Source: Struthio camelus (lineage: Eukaryota; Chordata; Aves; Struthioniformes; Struthionidae). Taken from it: a DNA stretch of 64,000 bases. A program made the translations under genes and the position numbers. The notes under the pieces are model-generated. The model saw nothing but the letters and a program-made list of their open reading frames with translations, had not been told where the DNA came from and did not search any database. Of this stretch, positions 22,001 to 34,100 are shown piece after piece; the first letter of the stretch is position 1; the number at the start of each line of letters is the position of its first letter. The stretch spans positions 181,363,247-181,427,246 of the forward strand of contig NC_090942.1 in assembly GCF_040807025.1 (NCBI RefSeq), written 5' to 3'.

Positions 22001-25000
22001 CCCGCGTGTGAGGTGAGGAAGCGTTTAACTCGTGCTTTGTTTCCAGGTACTGCAAAAGCTCTGCAGAAAGAGAAGAGCTTCCTGGAGGAGACTTTTCGGT
22101 GAGGAGAGGAGGTTTTGGTTATGTTGGGAAGTCAGCGGGCCCAGGGTCTGCAGAGGGGGCAAGTGGAGTTTGCAGTTGTGCCTGCTGGCTGTGACTCTAG
22201 CTCAGGAAAGAGCTGGCCTGCAGGGTGGGAGCTGGGATGGGGTGGCCCTGGAGATGAGCCTCTTGGAGGAAGCCAGTGGGATCAGGGTGACCCAGTGGGG
22301 GCAGGGTGGAGCCAGCCCTGCCTTCCTAGCTGTGGGAGAGCAAAGTTGCGAGGTGTGCAGGGGCAAAGCAGCCAGCGGGAGCAGGGGGGCTGCTGGAAGG
22401 TGACAGAAAGGCCTGCTTGACTTTCTCCCTGGGGCAAAGAGCAGCGTTGCTCCAGCGCAGGGTCAGCAAAGGCACCAACAGCATCGCGTCCTCGTGGATC
22501 TTGTTACCGCTAAAGCCAAAGGAAGAGTTTGCTAGGGCTTGAAAGGGGCGATGTTGCTCCTCGTCCCCGTTTTGCCCTGCCTGGCCCCGCTCGCCTTGGG
22601 CTCCGGGGCTCCGGAGCGCGAGAAGACTGCTCAGCGCGCGCGGGTTGACGTCGCTGCAGTGGAAGATGTGCACAGGGCCTTGCTTGTGCTGCGCTAGAAT
22701 ATGCTGTTGGTCTAGGCAGACGGAGCGGTATAGGTGATGCTAGCGTGTGTCGTCTTTCTGCGTGATCTTGTCTCTGAGTAGAGCGGCAGAGCAGTTTCTG
22801 GCCAGGACGGAACGCGTACCTACGGTGCCCAGCAAGACCAAAGGGACGCCCGGTGCCGCGTGTGCCTGTGAATGCAGGGCCATTGTGGATTTGGTGCTTG
22901 TGCCGCTGGCTCACCACCACATGGCAATGGGCAACGATGCCAGAGCCCTTTATTACCTGCTGGAGTGCGCGGCTGCCTACTTGCACGTCTCCGACAACTA
23001 CCTGGTGAGTCGCCCTGCTTGCCGGAGCCCACTGCACAAGGAGGCCTCTCAGTTGCCTTGTCCTGGGCAAGCCGATTTTGCCATTGCACTAGGACGTGCC
23101 TCTGTGGGGACTTGGGGCTGAACCGCTGGCGTCAGAGCCGGCCTTCTCCCCCTGTTTGCTTCTCCTGGGGCAAGGGAGGCAGGGCAGAGAAGCAGGACCT
23201 TTGCACAAGGCGCACGCGCCAGGAGGTGGTGCGAAGGAGCACTCGTGCCCGTGGGCTGTGTTAGGGTGGGCATCGCCAGGGGCAGATGTGTGCCCTCCTC
23301 AGAGAGCTGCTGGAGGCAACTGGGAACGATGGGGCTGGATGCAGGCTCTGCACCGACGCTCACCTGCTCTCTGTGTGCTTGTTCCAAGGCCTTTATGAAC
23401 CTGAAGAAAGCAGAGGTTGTGAGGAGCTCAGCGGCTGAGAAAGCCGATGTGCTTCCCTGCTTTGAAGAAGCCACCTTCCTGAGCCTGAAAGGGGAGGTAA
23501 AGTGCCAGGGAGGTTCTGAGGGCTCTCCTGGTGGGTGGAGTTGGACGCTTTTGTTGGGGGGTGGCGGCGGCGGCGATAGGCCTGGCGTTTTGAGGCACGG
23601 CCGCTACCAGCGGCCTTTCCTGTGAGCGCTTCAGCCTCCGGCCAAAAGCGGTCGAGGCCCTCGGCCTTGGTTCAGGCAGAGCCTGGAAATGTGGTGCGTG
23701 CTCAGTCGGAGCCCTTTGGGACTGTCTGAAGAAGCCTTTCTCCTGTGCAGGTCTGCTACAACATGGGCTGCATGGACCTGGCAAAGAAGACGCTCAGCAA
23801 GGCATTGAGCCTGCTGAAGAGAAAATTCCCCCTCACCTCAGCTGGCGTCGTCTTCCAGTTTCTGCTGGAGAAGTCAGAGCGTGCCTCCCACAGGAAGAAC
23901 AGAGAGTCCTCCCTTCATCAAGAGGCAGGGTAAGAAGCCGAAGGGAAAGAGGAGGGAAGGAAGAGGCGTTTCCTGCGTGGTCCCGGGCACCTAGGCCCAC
24001 ACCTGCCTAGGCTTAAGCCCAGACTTTCCCTGAGCATAGGCGTTAGCACGGGGAAAGCTGCTGAGGGACCTGGAGGCTCCTGGGTGGGGGAGCGGGCACG
24101 TGTTGGCTTGTGGGGGGGGGTGGTGGGGGTGAGAGCAGAGAGATGTTCCCAGGGAGCACAGGCTGCAGAGGGGAAGGGAGCCGGCAGGGAGGAGCAGGAC
24201 GTGGGCAGGGAGGGGTAAGTGGAGGGGAGGTGTGAGAACGAGGAAGCTCAGGGGTTGCAGCCAGGTGCAAGGCTGCCGTAGAACAAGCCTTTTCCTCGCG
24301 GTGCCCAGCTTTGCTTCGCCCTCCCTGGGCTGTAGTGCCAACCCGTTCCTGCTAGCAGCCATCTTTCCCTGGGGGTGCTTCTTGGCTCTGCCGCTTCCAT
24401 GCCTGCAGCCCGGCCTGCATCAGCTGCCGCCCTGCTGGGAGCAGGTGCAGCTGCCTCCTCTGTCGCCCTGCTTCCCCTGGCCCTGCCTGACCTGGCACTG
24501 TGTAGCTAGTGGCTGTGGCCCAGCAGTTTCTCTTGTGTGGCAGGAGGGAGAGGCTGCCCTGGCTGTTCCGGCAGAGCCACTGCCTTTCCTTGCTGCGGCA
24601 GCTCTTCAGCCTGGAGGGCACTTCCAGCGGCCGGAGGCTCTCGCGCCTGGCAGCGCTCATGAAGGTCAACACGGCCGAGGAGTCTGAGGATGCGAGTCAC
24701 GTGAGTGCCTCCTCTCTGCGGCAGCAGACGCGTTTCTGACATAGCTCCTTTCCCCGGCCCGCCTAGAGTACCAGCAGGGTCTGCCCGGGGCGGCAAGAAG
24801 AGGCCAAACGCGACGGAGTGGTACCCGTCCCTGAACTTTGCTTTACAAACTTCCAGCAGACGTGCGTTGCTGCTCTTCTTGGTAGTCGCTCTCATGGCGT
24901 TTGTTTCGCCGTTGTAAGCGTTGGGCTGGTTGTGGCTTGAAGGCAGCACCCCGCTGGGGCCCTCGTCTCGCTGCGGCTGCAGTTAGCAGCGGCAGTCCTA

Positions 25001-27369
25001 AGAACCGTTTGTCGTAGGGGTGAGAGCCCTGAGAGCAGAAGAGAAGAGAGCACCTGGCCGTTGGGTTTATGCCCTGAGCCGTCTAGGCCAGAGAGTCACC
25101 CTGGCGACATTCAGTCTTGTACAGTCTCCTGTCTGGACCGTTTTAGATCCTGTTGTCCTACATGGAATATGCGCGGTGCTGCCAGGACCTGGGCTGCCAG
25201 GAAGAGTGGCTGCAGTACGGGCGGGCGGCCATCCAGCTTAGCTCTGACGACGAGCTCTTTGGAGGAGGGGTATTAAAGGCTGCCAAATTTGCCCAGGCCC
25301 TGAGCCACCTGAACCTCAGCCTGGGGAATCTGCCCCTCTCTATCGACGTAGGTACGTACTGCCCCCGCTGCCTGCGAGAAGGCATCTCCGCCAAGGGAGC
25401 CTGTGCGAGCCTGCTGGTTTTCTTGGCAGGCTATCGCGCCAAGAGCCTGTGCATGGAGCTGGAGAGGCCCGACCTGGACTGCGAGGTCCTCGCCACGCTC
25501 TTTGCGGCGCTCTTTCTGCAGATGAGGTAATGCTGCTGCGGGACAGACTGCTGGTTGCGCAGGGTCAGGGGGCCACCTGAGATCCTTCTTGTGTCATTCT
25601 CTGCACGCAGCAAAGAGGGCTGCTTGGTTTCTTATTGGATACTCGCTGGCCGTATGGACGCTGGTAAATTAAACAATGCCAAGGGCCGTGGCTGGCTGTT
25701 TGGGAGCGTGAGTGTGTGCTGTGAAACTGCTGGAACAGTTGCTGGCTCGGTTCTGGCCCTTGCCAGGTAGCGCTTGCCCCAGGCAATTCCCAGGCCTGGT
25801 TTAGGAGCGAGCCTAGCGCAGGGAGGCGCTCGTTGTGTTTGGGGCGCTAGCCACGTTTGGTTGGGTGGACGCGGGCCTTTCCACGCCACGCGGCACCGGT
25901 GCCCGAGACGGCAGTCGTCCAGGGGGAGGTCTCGAGAGGAGCAGTTTCTGAAGCAAACGCGTTGTCTGGGCGAGTGCGGAGGGCAGTGGGGAGCTGTGCG
26001 TGCTCTTTGGCCTGCTTTTCCTGACAAAGACTTGGATGGAAAGGGGAGTAGCTCTGCTCCTGGGCCAATGGGAAAGCACTGGCTGCATGGGAAGGATGCC
26101 TGAGTTTTGCTCCGGGCCTTGCCGTTTGGGCCGGGGTCACTGCAGCCTTTCTCCGGAGACTTGTTGCCAAAAGATGAACAACTGTCTGCTGGAGAAACTC
26201 TGATGGCCTTGCCAGAAAGAGCAGCGCAGGGAGAGCGGGATGATGGGAAGGGGAGCGGGCAGCGTCCGGAGGTGGTGACTGGGCTCCCACCCCACGGAGA
26301 GGCTCCATGGCGGCTCGCTGTGCTCCTCCGCAGGTACCCAGAATGTGAGGAAGTGCTGCGCAGGCTCGAGAAGCAGGTGGCTGCAGAGCACAGCATCATT
26401 GGGCAGGCATACTTCTTCTCCTGCTGCTTAGACCTGTTGCTTTACGCTGGTAAGTGCTCAGTGAGGAGGGCCCCAGAGAGCCAGGAGGCTTGCAAAGATG
26501 CTTTTTCTCCTGCTACAACACGGGCGCCAGAGCCTCCAGCCATGCTTTCACTTCCTGGGCCGAGTCCTGGGCTATTTGGCTCTGGGTGTGTCTTTGTCTG
26601 TCTTTCCTGCCTGCCCTGTCTTTGTTTCCATGTTCTACACGTGATCCCAGAGTGATTTCAAAATGCTTGCAATTTCCCTCTTTGCTTCCCGCGTTTTGAG
26701 ATTCCCCTTTCTGAAACCTCTTCCCAGGCTCGCTCTGCTCTGGCTCCTGGGGAAGCGGGCGGGCATAGCAGTGCTGGGATGTGCCTGACCAGGAGGCATC
26801 TAACAGCCTACGCTCCGGAGTGGCTGTCGCTTGCTGGTCAATGGCAGCGTGTCTCTGCCAGCGCTCGAAAGCTGCTGAAGAAAAGGGAATAGCTATCTGT
26901 GTGGCGCTTGACTAGCCCTGAGGAGCTAGGCTAGAACTCCAGCCCTTGCCTTGTTCCTGTTTGGTTTTTGCTTGCTCTCTGAGTGGTTTACCTGCCCAGA
27001 AATTCTCCAGCTGTGCTTCAGCTTTGTCCTGCTACGAATGCCCGAGGGAAAACAAGGCAGCGGAGGGCGGCACTGCTTCTCTGCGATGCATTTGTATTAC
27101 AGGCTGGGAGTACAAGTCATTTGAAGAGTGCAGGAGCTTCGTTGAGCGGAACGAAGCAAACCGCATCCTCAGCTCGCACAACAGCATCCTGCTTGGACTG
27201 TATTCGTCCCTGGCTCTTTGGTAAGTTACAGAGGTGCTTAGACTGGCGACAGGCCCAGGCAGTGGTTCTGGCAGGGGAGGTGGGAGCTCTGGGCCTGTCG
27301 TGTCCCCCGTGCCCTGTCCAACAAGGCGGCCGTCGCTGGGGTGTAGAGTACTTGATCAAGTACTCTACA

Positions 27370-27427
<58 letters not shown>

Positions 27428-29045
27428 CTCTCTGGATGGTGTAGGTTTGGAAGGCTTGGGCAGTGGGCCGACTTCCAGAAGCCCTTTGAAAAGGCCAAGA
27501 GGCTGCTGAAGAGAGCTGACGCCTCCGTTTTGGCCACCCAAGCATGCAGCCGGCTCCTGGAGTGCTACACGCTGGTGCTGCGGAACGACCTTGAGCGCAG
27601 CTCGGCGAGGGCCCGGGAGAGCCGCAGCAGGGCTCTAAGGGTGAGGGAAGAGGAGGAAGGGGGTGTGCATGCTGTGAGGGGACTCTAGGGAAAGCTGTGT
27701 TGCGAGCAGCAGTGGATTGGCAAGGCCGGGGCGAAGGAGCCGTGCTGGGATGGAGCCAGGCTAGAGGCAGAGTGTAGTAGTGGGTTAGAGAGGAACATGG
27801 CAAGAGGCTGCTCCCCCATGGGGCGGCAGCAAGAGGTGGTAGAGAAGGCAGTGAGGTGACGGGGGTCTTCCCGGGCACGTGAGGATTCCCTTGTGGGAGT
27901 GGGAATGGGAATGGGAATGGCCTGCAAGACAGGAGAAGAGACTTGCACAGCCATGAGCTAGCTAGTGAGCCCTGCTGAAATGCCTGCTGCATGTGAGGGC
28001 TTATGGCTCGGGAGAGACTTGTGTGGTATCTCAGCCTTGCTAGCTGCGTGCTCCTTGTGCCTTTGCGGCTGCTTTCCCCTTTGGGGAACAGGTGCAGTCC
28101 TCAGTGCCAAGCCATCGCCCAGCTCGATGACTTCTGCTGACGTGCCTCTCCATTGTTCTCTCGGTAGCTTGCGGAAGAGGTTTTTGCTCGGTGCTCTACA
28201 AGCCCCGTCTTCTACCCCAGAGCCTACCATCTGAAAGCGTACGTTTTCTGCATGCTGGGTAACAAAGACCAGAGCCTGTGGTGCCTCAGGCAGGGCCTCC
28301 AAGCCTGTGAAGTGAACGGCAACCTCCTGGAGAAGACTTGGCTGGAGATGAGCGCTGTAAGTGGATCCTCTTTGCCTCTGAGTTGCTCCCTGGGCAGAGG
28401 CTTGGCATGCCCTAGGAGAGGGTGGCGCGGACCGTACTCCGGCAGGTCCACGTAGGGAAAGCCCCCAGCGAGCTTCAGGAGCGTGTGCTGAAAGTCCTTG
28501 GCGAGCTGGTAGGGGCTGCTAGCCCTCCTCAGCAGGAGGGCAGTGGCAGCTGCGATGCCCTTCCCTCAGGAGGGGCTGGAAGGACACGCGAGGGAGCAGC
28601 ACGCGCTGCAGCACGCCGCTCCTTCCCAGCATCTCTGCTGGGCTGAGGAGCGGTGGAGTGGAATCTCTGCCTCTCCCTTGAGCCAGCTCTGGGAGCCAGC
28701 CTGAACCTGTGAGGAGGCTTCCTTTGCGTTCCCTCTCCTTGCCCTCCCTGATAGGCTTTTGCAGCACGGCAGATTGGGTGATGGGTGGAAGAAGCTACTG
28801 CGAGAGGCCTCGCTTGCCTTCCCGGACCGCTCGGGGGACCTCCCGTTCTTCGCGGCTCTCACTTGGGCTTTTGTTTTCCTCAGGAGCGGTGGTTCACTGG
28901 CAAGGGCCCCGTGGGAGACTTGTGGCTGGAGACAGCGCCACGTTTTCCCCAGCTGAAGCAAGCAAAGCCTGAAGTCTGTAGCTCCAGGTACCTGCTGAAG
29001 CTGCCAGCACGGCCGAGCGAGGATGCTCTTCCAGGGATTAAATAA
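10016..29045 (+). CDS. ADCY10: Adenylate cyclase type 10 (soluble adenylyl cyclase), copy B, complete
   Basis: Bicarbonate- and calcium-regulated enzyme making cAMP from ATP, in cytosol, cilia and sperm by family knowledge. It has 32 coding exons: 10016-10169, 10977-11081, 11641-11679, 12031-12174, 12477-12682, 12974-13070, 13400-13488, 13670-13861, 14103-14224, 14640-14716, 15059-15248, 16301-16353, 16777-16930, 17333-17525, 18119-18205, 18611-18894, 19269-19405, 19932-20057, 20531-20785, 21174-21518, 22047-22098, 22782-23004, 23389-23496, 23751-23929, 24544-24700, 25147-25351, 25430-25526, 26334-26449, 27103-27220, 27445-27640, 28168-28356, 28884-29045. They total 4851 nt, 1616 residues, against 1610 in human. 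The start at 10016 puts MSCAWERR where human has its N-terminus, with A at -3. Order: C1 cyclase (about 36-216), C2 cyclase (about 286-472), P-loop NTPase (from about 490), long C-terminal region. Metal Asp49 and Asp101, Lys97, Lys336, Asp341, Asn415 and Arg419 are present; human Arg176 is Trp178. The gene looks intact. The least sure borders are exon 22 (acceptor TAG with a weak pyrimidine tract) and the 5' untranslated end, which is not resolved. Confidence 0.94.
10121..12682 (+). other. ADCY10: C1 cyclase catalytic domain of copy B (exons 1-5)
   Basis: Class III nucleotidyl cyclase half-domain, about residues 36-216. The sequence shows LLFADVSGFTALTEKF (Asp49, equal to human Asp47, metal ligand) and GGDILKFAGDAVLVLW (Lys97, human Lys95, bicarbonate site; Asp101, human Asp99, second metal ligand). 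After these comes GQAVGEVWQAQN, where human has AVDDVRLAQN, so the switch Arg176 is Trp178 (12566-12568). Human Val167 of the bicarbonate pocket is Ile169. Equivalent regions start at 31289 in copy C and 52451 in copy D. Residue roles come from the human sAC structures as I remember them. Confidence 0.88.
12735..12756 (+). repeat. 15-bp slippage site in intron 5 of copy B
   Basis: Two TGCGAGG direct repeats lie 15 bp apart here and in copy C (33903-33924). Copy D has only one (55065-55071) and lacks exactly the 15 bp between, the signature of a deletion between short direct repeats. Confidence 0.85.
13691..15248 (+). other. ADCY10: C2 cyclase catalytic domain of copy B (exons 8-11)
   Basis: Second cyclase half-domain, about residues 286-472. 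Visible motifs are LSELRPVTCLFVKL, INKISMFDKGCTFLCVFG (Lys336 and Asp341, equal to human Lys334 and Asp339 for base recognition; Met339, equal to Met337), GTVFCGVVGHRVRHEYT and VIGQKVNLAARLM (Asn415 and Arg419, equal to human Asn412 and Arg416, which bind ribose and phosphate). All substrate-binding side chains I can place are kept, so the enzyme should be catalytic. The corresponding exons in C are 34838-36416 and in D 55985-57563. Confidence 0.88.
14847..14867 (+). repeat. (GGCCTGT)3 short tandem repeat in intron 10
   Basis: Three perfect heptamers in copy B, also present in C (36015-36035) and D (57162-57182). Confidence 0.85.
16777..18894 (+). other. ADCY10: P-loop NTPase region of copy B (exons 13-16)
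   Basis: Family STAND/AAA-like NTPase region following the cyclase domains, thought to regulate sAC. Walker A is GVTGSGKS at residues 518-525, where human has GLPGYGKS; it is intact in every visible copy. A Walker B-like strand is LVLFVIDNAHYID at about 641-653; human reads IIFIIDEAQFVD, so the acidic residue after the Asp is Asn647 here. Residue 529, next to Walker A, is Met in copy B but Thr in C and D. Whether the region hydrolyses nucleotide is unknown. Confidence 0.8.
17691..17708 (+). repeat. 9-bp G-rich minisatellite in intron 14 of copy B (2 units)
   Basis: Unit CGAGGGGGC twice. Copies C (38859-38867) and D (60006-60014) have a single unit. This 9-bp difference explains most of the length gap between array units 1 and 2. 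Confidence 0.85.
27342..27369. repeat. Perfect 28-bp palindrome in intron 29 of copy B
   Basis: Identical to the palindrome in copy A, with no mismatch in either arm. Confidence 0.9.
27374..27425 (+). repeat. (GT)26 microsatellite upstream of exon 30, copy B
   Basis: Same site as in copy A, two units shorter. Exon 30 starts at 27445. Confidence 0.95.
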
Positions 29046-29046
29046 A
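29041..29046 (+). terminator. Poly(A) signal AATAAA of copy B, overlapping the stop codon
   Basis: Same arrangement as in copy A: the hexamer overlaps the final Lys codon and the TAA stop at 29043-29045. Confidence 0.7.
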
Positions 29047-31183
29047 GAAACACTGCCATCATCTCAGCGTTCTGTATGGCATAGTCACAGAGCACAGCAA
29101 GAGGACGCTGAAGGCGTGCCATGAGAGTCTCTGGCGTGTGGTTTATTGGGAAAGCTAGGCTGCGGGGAAGCCACCACCCCCGTTGTTAGTGCTCACAAGA
29201 GTCGAGGGCTGTAAAGCAGCGCAAGAAATTCTCTCCCCCTCGCCCTAGTGCAGGTCCCTGTGGCGCTGTGTAAGCACTCGAGCCGGCTGCAGGAGGAGCT
29301 TGGCCCTGGTGTAGGGCCAAGTGGTTGCTGAGGTGGGGAGGGTGGGAGGGTGTTTTTCTGCAAGCGGGCCTGGTTTGAAGTGTTCCCCAGTCAGAAAAGT
29401 CAACAGCACTAGCGGCCTCATCCTGTTCCCCTCTCTGGTTGATGCGGATGAAAGCTCCTTAGTGGAGAATGGATGTACGTGTGTCCATATAGAAGTAGCC
29501 AAGAGGGATGCCCCTGTGGGCGAGGGCGCTGCTTGTGCTGGGGTCCCCCCAGCTCCCAGCTGAGCTTGCCTTGGGGAGCAGCCAGCCCTTGCTGCTCACT
29601 GACAAGAGAGACCATTGGCCTAGGCGTCCTCACGCTGCTGCGCGCTCTTCCTGAGGAGGCAGAGCAAGCCTGCTCGGTCGGCCTGCATCGTCAGTCTCCC
29701 GTACGGGTGACCGCTTTGCCTGCCTCGTGGGAAGGAGGAAGGAGGAAGCGTGTGAGCTGGGCTGGCAAGCAGCGTTCCGAACCTGGGCCTGGCTCGGTGT
29801 GTGTGCCTGGCTGTCGCCAGCAGGTTGCAGTTGGGTGTGTTAGGTGCAAGTGACTTGTGCTTGCTTGGGAGACTTTTGTGGGCCCCGAGGCAGCAGGGGG
29901 AGCCTTCTGGAGGCAAGAAGAGAGACCATCTTGGTAGCCTGTCTCTGAGTGCTGAGGCAGCAGGAAAGAAGGCAGGCTGGTTTCTGCTGTCAAGTGCTCT
30001 GCTGTTTGAGGTCAGCAGCGCAAGGGCACAGGCTCGTCTAAAGCACCTGGTCCCCCAGGCCTGGGAGGGGCTGGTGCTCCCTCGCCTGGTCATTGCCTGA
30101 GGGAGAGGCACTGACAGTGCCAGAGGGACACTGGAGGCTGCCTGGGCAAGCAGCCGCTGAGTGTCACCGTGTGCCAGGCATGCCAACTCGTGCAGCTGCT
30201 CCTCTGCGCGACTGGGGAGAAGGGCAGCTTTGGCGTGCACGGAGCGTGGCCTTGGCTGCTAGCCCTCGTCCCCCGTAGAGCCCGGCTCTCCTCAGTGCTG
30301 CTGCTTTGGTGGCAGGGAGAGTTGTGTGGCTCGGGGCAGCGGCTAAGGTGGACGGGGAGCTGCCTTTGCCTAGCCGGAGGCAGGTGCCCTGCGTGAGCCA
30401 GGGTGCCCAGCGTGGCTCTGTTTCCCTGGGGCATGCAAGGTTTACAACAGCGTTCTCCCTCGGAGCAGGGACCTGGAGCTGCCTCCTGCTGCGGCTTTTG
30501 ACTTTGTCTTGCCCTCTCTGATAGGCCGGTGCGCCGTGGTCCTGGCCCAGCCCTGTCCATCTCCTGCCGGCCTCCCCCAGGAGCCGTGCGGATGGAGGTT
30601 GGCTGTGTCCCCCGCTCCCGCCCCGGAAAAGCCCCACTTCTTTTTTGCAAAGAAATACAAGTCCTCCGAGCAGCCCTGGAAACGCCCAGCTGCGTGCTGC
30701 AGTGGCCGTGCTTTTGGGGAAGCCTGGGCTGCTGGCTGTCAGCATGTCTGTTAGGCCCTTTGCGCTTGGGAACGTGGGAACCAGCTGCTGTTTCGGCCAC
30801 GGGTGGAGGTCAGTCGCTGTGCGAGCCTCCTTCAGCTCTGTACGGGAGACAACTGTGTCGCGCTAGCCACATCTGAGCAACCGGCTCGGCGTAAGGAGGG
30901 AGCTGGGGTAGCTTCCCGGCAGTTGCTGGGTAAGCGGTGCCTTGCAGAGGCTGTCACTGTTAGCTGGATCAGCGTACGCGACAGTGTACAGGTAAATGAT
31001 GACACGCGGCCAATGTCACTGTGACCCGATTGTGACCCCCCCCGGCCCCTTGGTGACAGAGGGCCAGCCGCGCCTCCCCAAGGCCAGTGCGCAACGCTGT
31101 GCAGTGGTGTCTGGTCGTCCTCCCTGGTGGGCACGGTGGGTCGTCTTGTACTGAGGTACCGCAGGTACCCCAGGGCGCTGACG
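29047..31183. other. Intergenic spacer between copies B and C
   Basis: Same spacer as between A and B, with only a few base changes (for example near 29522, 29839 and 30856) and one extra C in the C-run after 31035. The promoter-proximal motifs are unchanged. No further gene is recognised. Confidence 0.7.
31010..31038 (+). promoter_or_regulatory. Putative promoter motifs of copy C: CCAAT box and DR5 repeat
   Basis: CCAAT at 31010-31014 and TGACCC-gattg-TGACCC at 31022-31038, identical to copy B. The C-run following the second half-site is one base longer. Confidence 0.4.
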
Positions 31184-34100
31184 ATGTCTTGTGCCTGGGA
31201 GCGAAGGTCAAAGCACTGCTCAGAACTGGGGGAAGTAGCTGCTTACGTCCCCGACCTGCTTTTGTCTGAGGACTTGAAGCAGGAGAACCGTTGCGTTCAG
31301 AACTTCCACGGAGTGCTGCTCTTTGCGGATGTGTCAGGTGGGTCAAAGCGTTATGAAGGGCGGGCACTGAGGAGGAGTCACCGACCCGAGCCGTTGGGAC
31401 TTAGCGGGCCTTTTGGAGCCCTGGTCGTCCCGCCTGTGGTAGAGAAGGGGTCAAAGGAGATGTCGTTTGCTGCTGAGGTCTTCCGCTTTGGGGAAGTAGC
31501 GCTCGGACGTAGCCGAGGTCACAGCCCGGGGGCGGTCTTTGCTGCCAGCCGCACTGCGGCCTGCTTGTGGTCACCCGTCTGCTCAGAGCAGTGTGCGTAG
31601 GGAGCTCTGAGGCTGCCGGAGCAGCAGCTTGGGCCCGCGCTGTTGACTGCAGTGCTCTCTCCGGAGCTTTGGGGAGGTGTGAGGTGGGCCAGGCTCTGGC
31701 TCATGGAGGCCTGGGAGAGGAGGCCTGGCTGCCTTGCCTCACCCTTGTTAGTCTTTGTCAGGGCAAACTTGGAGGAGCAGCTGCTGCGCAGAGGAGCTGG
31801 CTTGCCAGGTGCTGCGTTAGTTGGCAAAGGCCTCCCGGGCTTTCTAGCTAAGGGTGTTGCCTGGCTGTAGGCAAGAGGGGAGGCAGCCGGGGGACGTGCT
31901 GGAGGGTGGCAGCCAAGTGCAGGAGCTAGGCGTAACGGGTAGGTGTGAGCATGGGGAAGGCGCCCGTCAGCGAGCGCTCAGAAGCGCGGGTGGAATTAGA
32001 GGGCTGTGCCCGCTGTCAGGGGCGCGCCCGGGTTCTCCCGGAGCGTGGTTCTCTTGGCTGGCTGAAAGCGACGTGGAAAGTGCCAGGTCCTTCGGCCCCG
32101 TGGACGCGTCCTGATTTCTTTGTGCCTGTGTGTCCCTGTTGCAGGTTTCACTGCTCTGACAGAGAAATTCAGCCAGAGCATCAGCAGAGAGCGGGGTGCG
32201 GATGAGGTCACGCAAACCCTCAATCGCTACATGGGTGACATTTTGGAGGGTAAGTGCCGTTCTGCAGGACTGTGTGGGATTGGGCCACGACGAGAGAGAG
32301 GTGCTGGGCAGCCTGCTGCTGCTGCTGCCGCCGCCTCCTCCTTGCGCGGGCTGGAGGTTCCCATGGGGCTGAGAGCAGCCGAGAGCAGCTGGGCTCTTCT
32401 GGCAGGTGCTTTCTGCTCCCCACGAAGACTAAGGAGGTGCCCGCTTTCTCAGCACCCACCCTTGGCCTTGTGGAGTGACCGCTGTTCAGTGATGGAGGAA
32501 GATTTTGCTGGTGTTGGGGCGCAGGGGGGAGCGGGGGCATCTAGCCAGTGTTAGTGCCCAAATGAGCCGGGGATGGGGGCGCTGACCAAAGTGTGCGTTA
32601 CTTTCCCTGGGGCCTTGTCACAGGGCACAGTAGTGTAGGTCCCAGGGCTGTGGTCCCTGTGAGCAGTGCAGCTGCTACGTTTGCTAAGTTGTGCCCCCAA
32701 AGCACCGCTGCTCTTGTGCTGCTGTCTGAGCAGAGCGGCTTGTCCTGCGGCCTTCCTGAAGAAGGCCTAGCTGCAACTCTTGTTGTGCTTTTTTTTTTCG
32801 CTCCGCAGAGCTGCTGGCTTTTGGAGGAGACATCTTGAAGTTTGCAGGTACGTGTGCGTAAAAGAGACGTGGCCTCGTCTGCTGCAGCTGCAGACGAGTG
32901 CTAGGGGAGAGGGGAGACAGAGCCGCGAGCTGGCAGAGCCCCGAGGGGTGGCTCTGCTGGCACGCAGGTGCCCAGGGGGAGCTGCCGTCCCGGGCCCTGG
33001 CGGCGTGGCTGCAGTTGTAGCTGGCGGGGCAGAGGGGGAGGTGTGCCTGTGGCCAGGGTGCTGTAGTTGAGGAGGAGGCCTTCACCCAAACGCGTTTTCC
33101 CTGGCACGCCTGCTGGCTTCCGCTGCCCCGGCAGGTGGGTGCAGGTCAGGGAGCGTCAGGTGTCACGAGAGCCGTCCCTGTCCCCTTGCTTTCCCCAGGG
33201 GATGCTGTGCTGGTGCTGTGGAGAGCAAAGCACACGCAGCTGAGGGACACCATCAGCCTGGTGCTGCAGTGTAGCCAGCAAATCCAGGAGAAGTACAGGA
33301 TCCGTGAGACGGACGTGGGTCTGAAGCTCCGACTGAAGATAGGTACGGGGAGTGCCGGATTAGGCTGCTGCGCGTTCTCAGGCAGGCGTTCACGAGCTGC
33401 CTGCATGCAAAGTGAGCCGGTGGCCGGCCAACGTGCCGGTGTGGGGCCCCTGATGAGGACCCCCTCCCCGGCCATGATCAGTCCTGAATCCATAAAGTGG
33501 GTGCTTCGCCTGCACTCGAAGCAGTTGAGCGGGAAGAGCCCGGCTCCAGGGCTGAGCTTCAAAGTTGGCCTGGGAGGAGCTGAGCTGTGGCGGGCTGTGG
33601 AGGTAAAAATGCTCTCTGCATCAGTTGTGCTTGTCTCTCACCAGGGATCTCTGCAGGGCATATGTCCCTCCTGACTGTTGGAGACAAAAAGCAGCAGCAC
33701 TTCCTGATCCTTGGCCAGGCCGTGGGTGAAGTGTGGCAGGCCCAAAACCTTGCCAATGCAAGTGACGTGATCCTGTCACCCAGCTGCTGGGAGCTCTGTA
33801 ACCAGAACAAGATCAAGACCAAGAGACTTAAAGGCCAAAGCGCTGTGAAGGTGGGTGGGATGGCCTCTGGAGCAATTCTGAGGGCCTGGCCGTGGCCGTG
33901 GCTGCGAGGGAGGAAGGTGCGAGGAGGGCGAGGAGACGCGCGTGGAGGGAGTTCTAGGTGTCGACGTAGGTGGGGAGCAGTAGCTGTTGGGGAGCAGTTT
34001 TGTCTCCGGGTTGTCTCTGGATTCTGCTGGGTGGCGTTGAAGAGGGGGTCAGGAGGCGCTGGAAGAGCCTGCCTCAACGGGTACTGTCCTCTGTGGGTGC

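Noticed and set aside
27117-27992. Minus-strand open frame of 291 codons with a His-Thr run
   Set aside because: The run is the translated GT microsatellite, and the rest is antisense to exons 29 and 30 and intron DNA.
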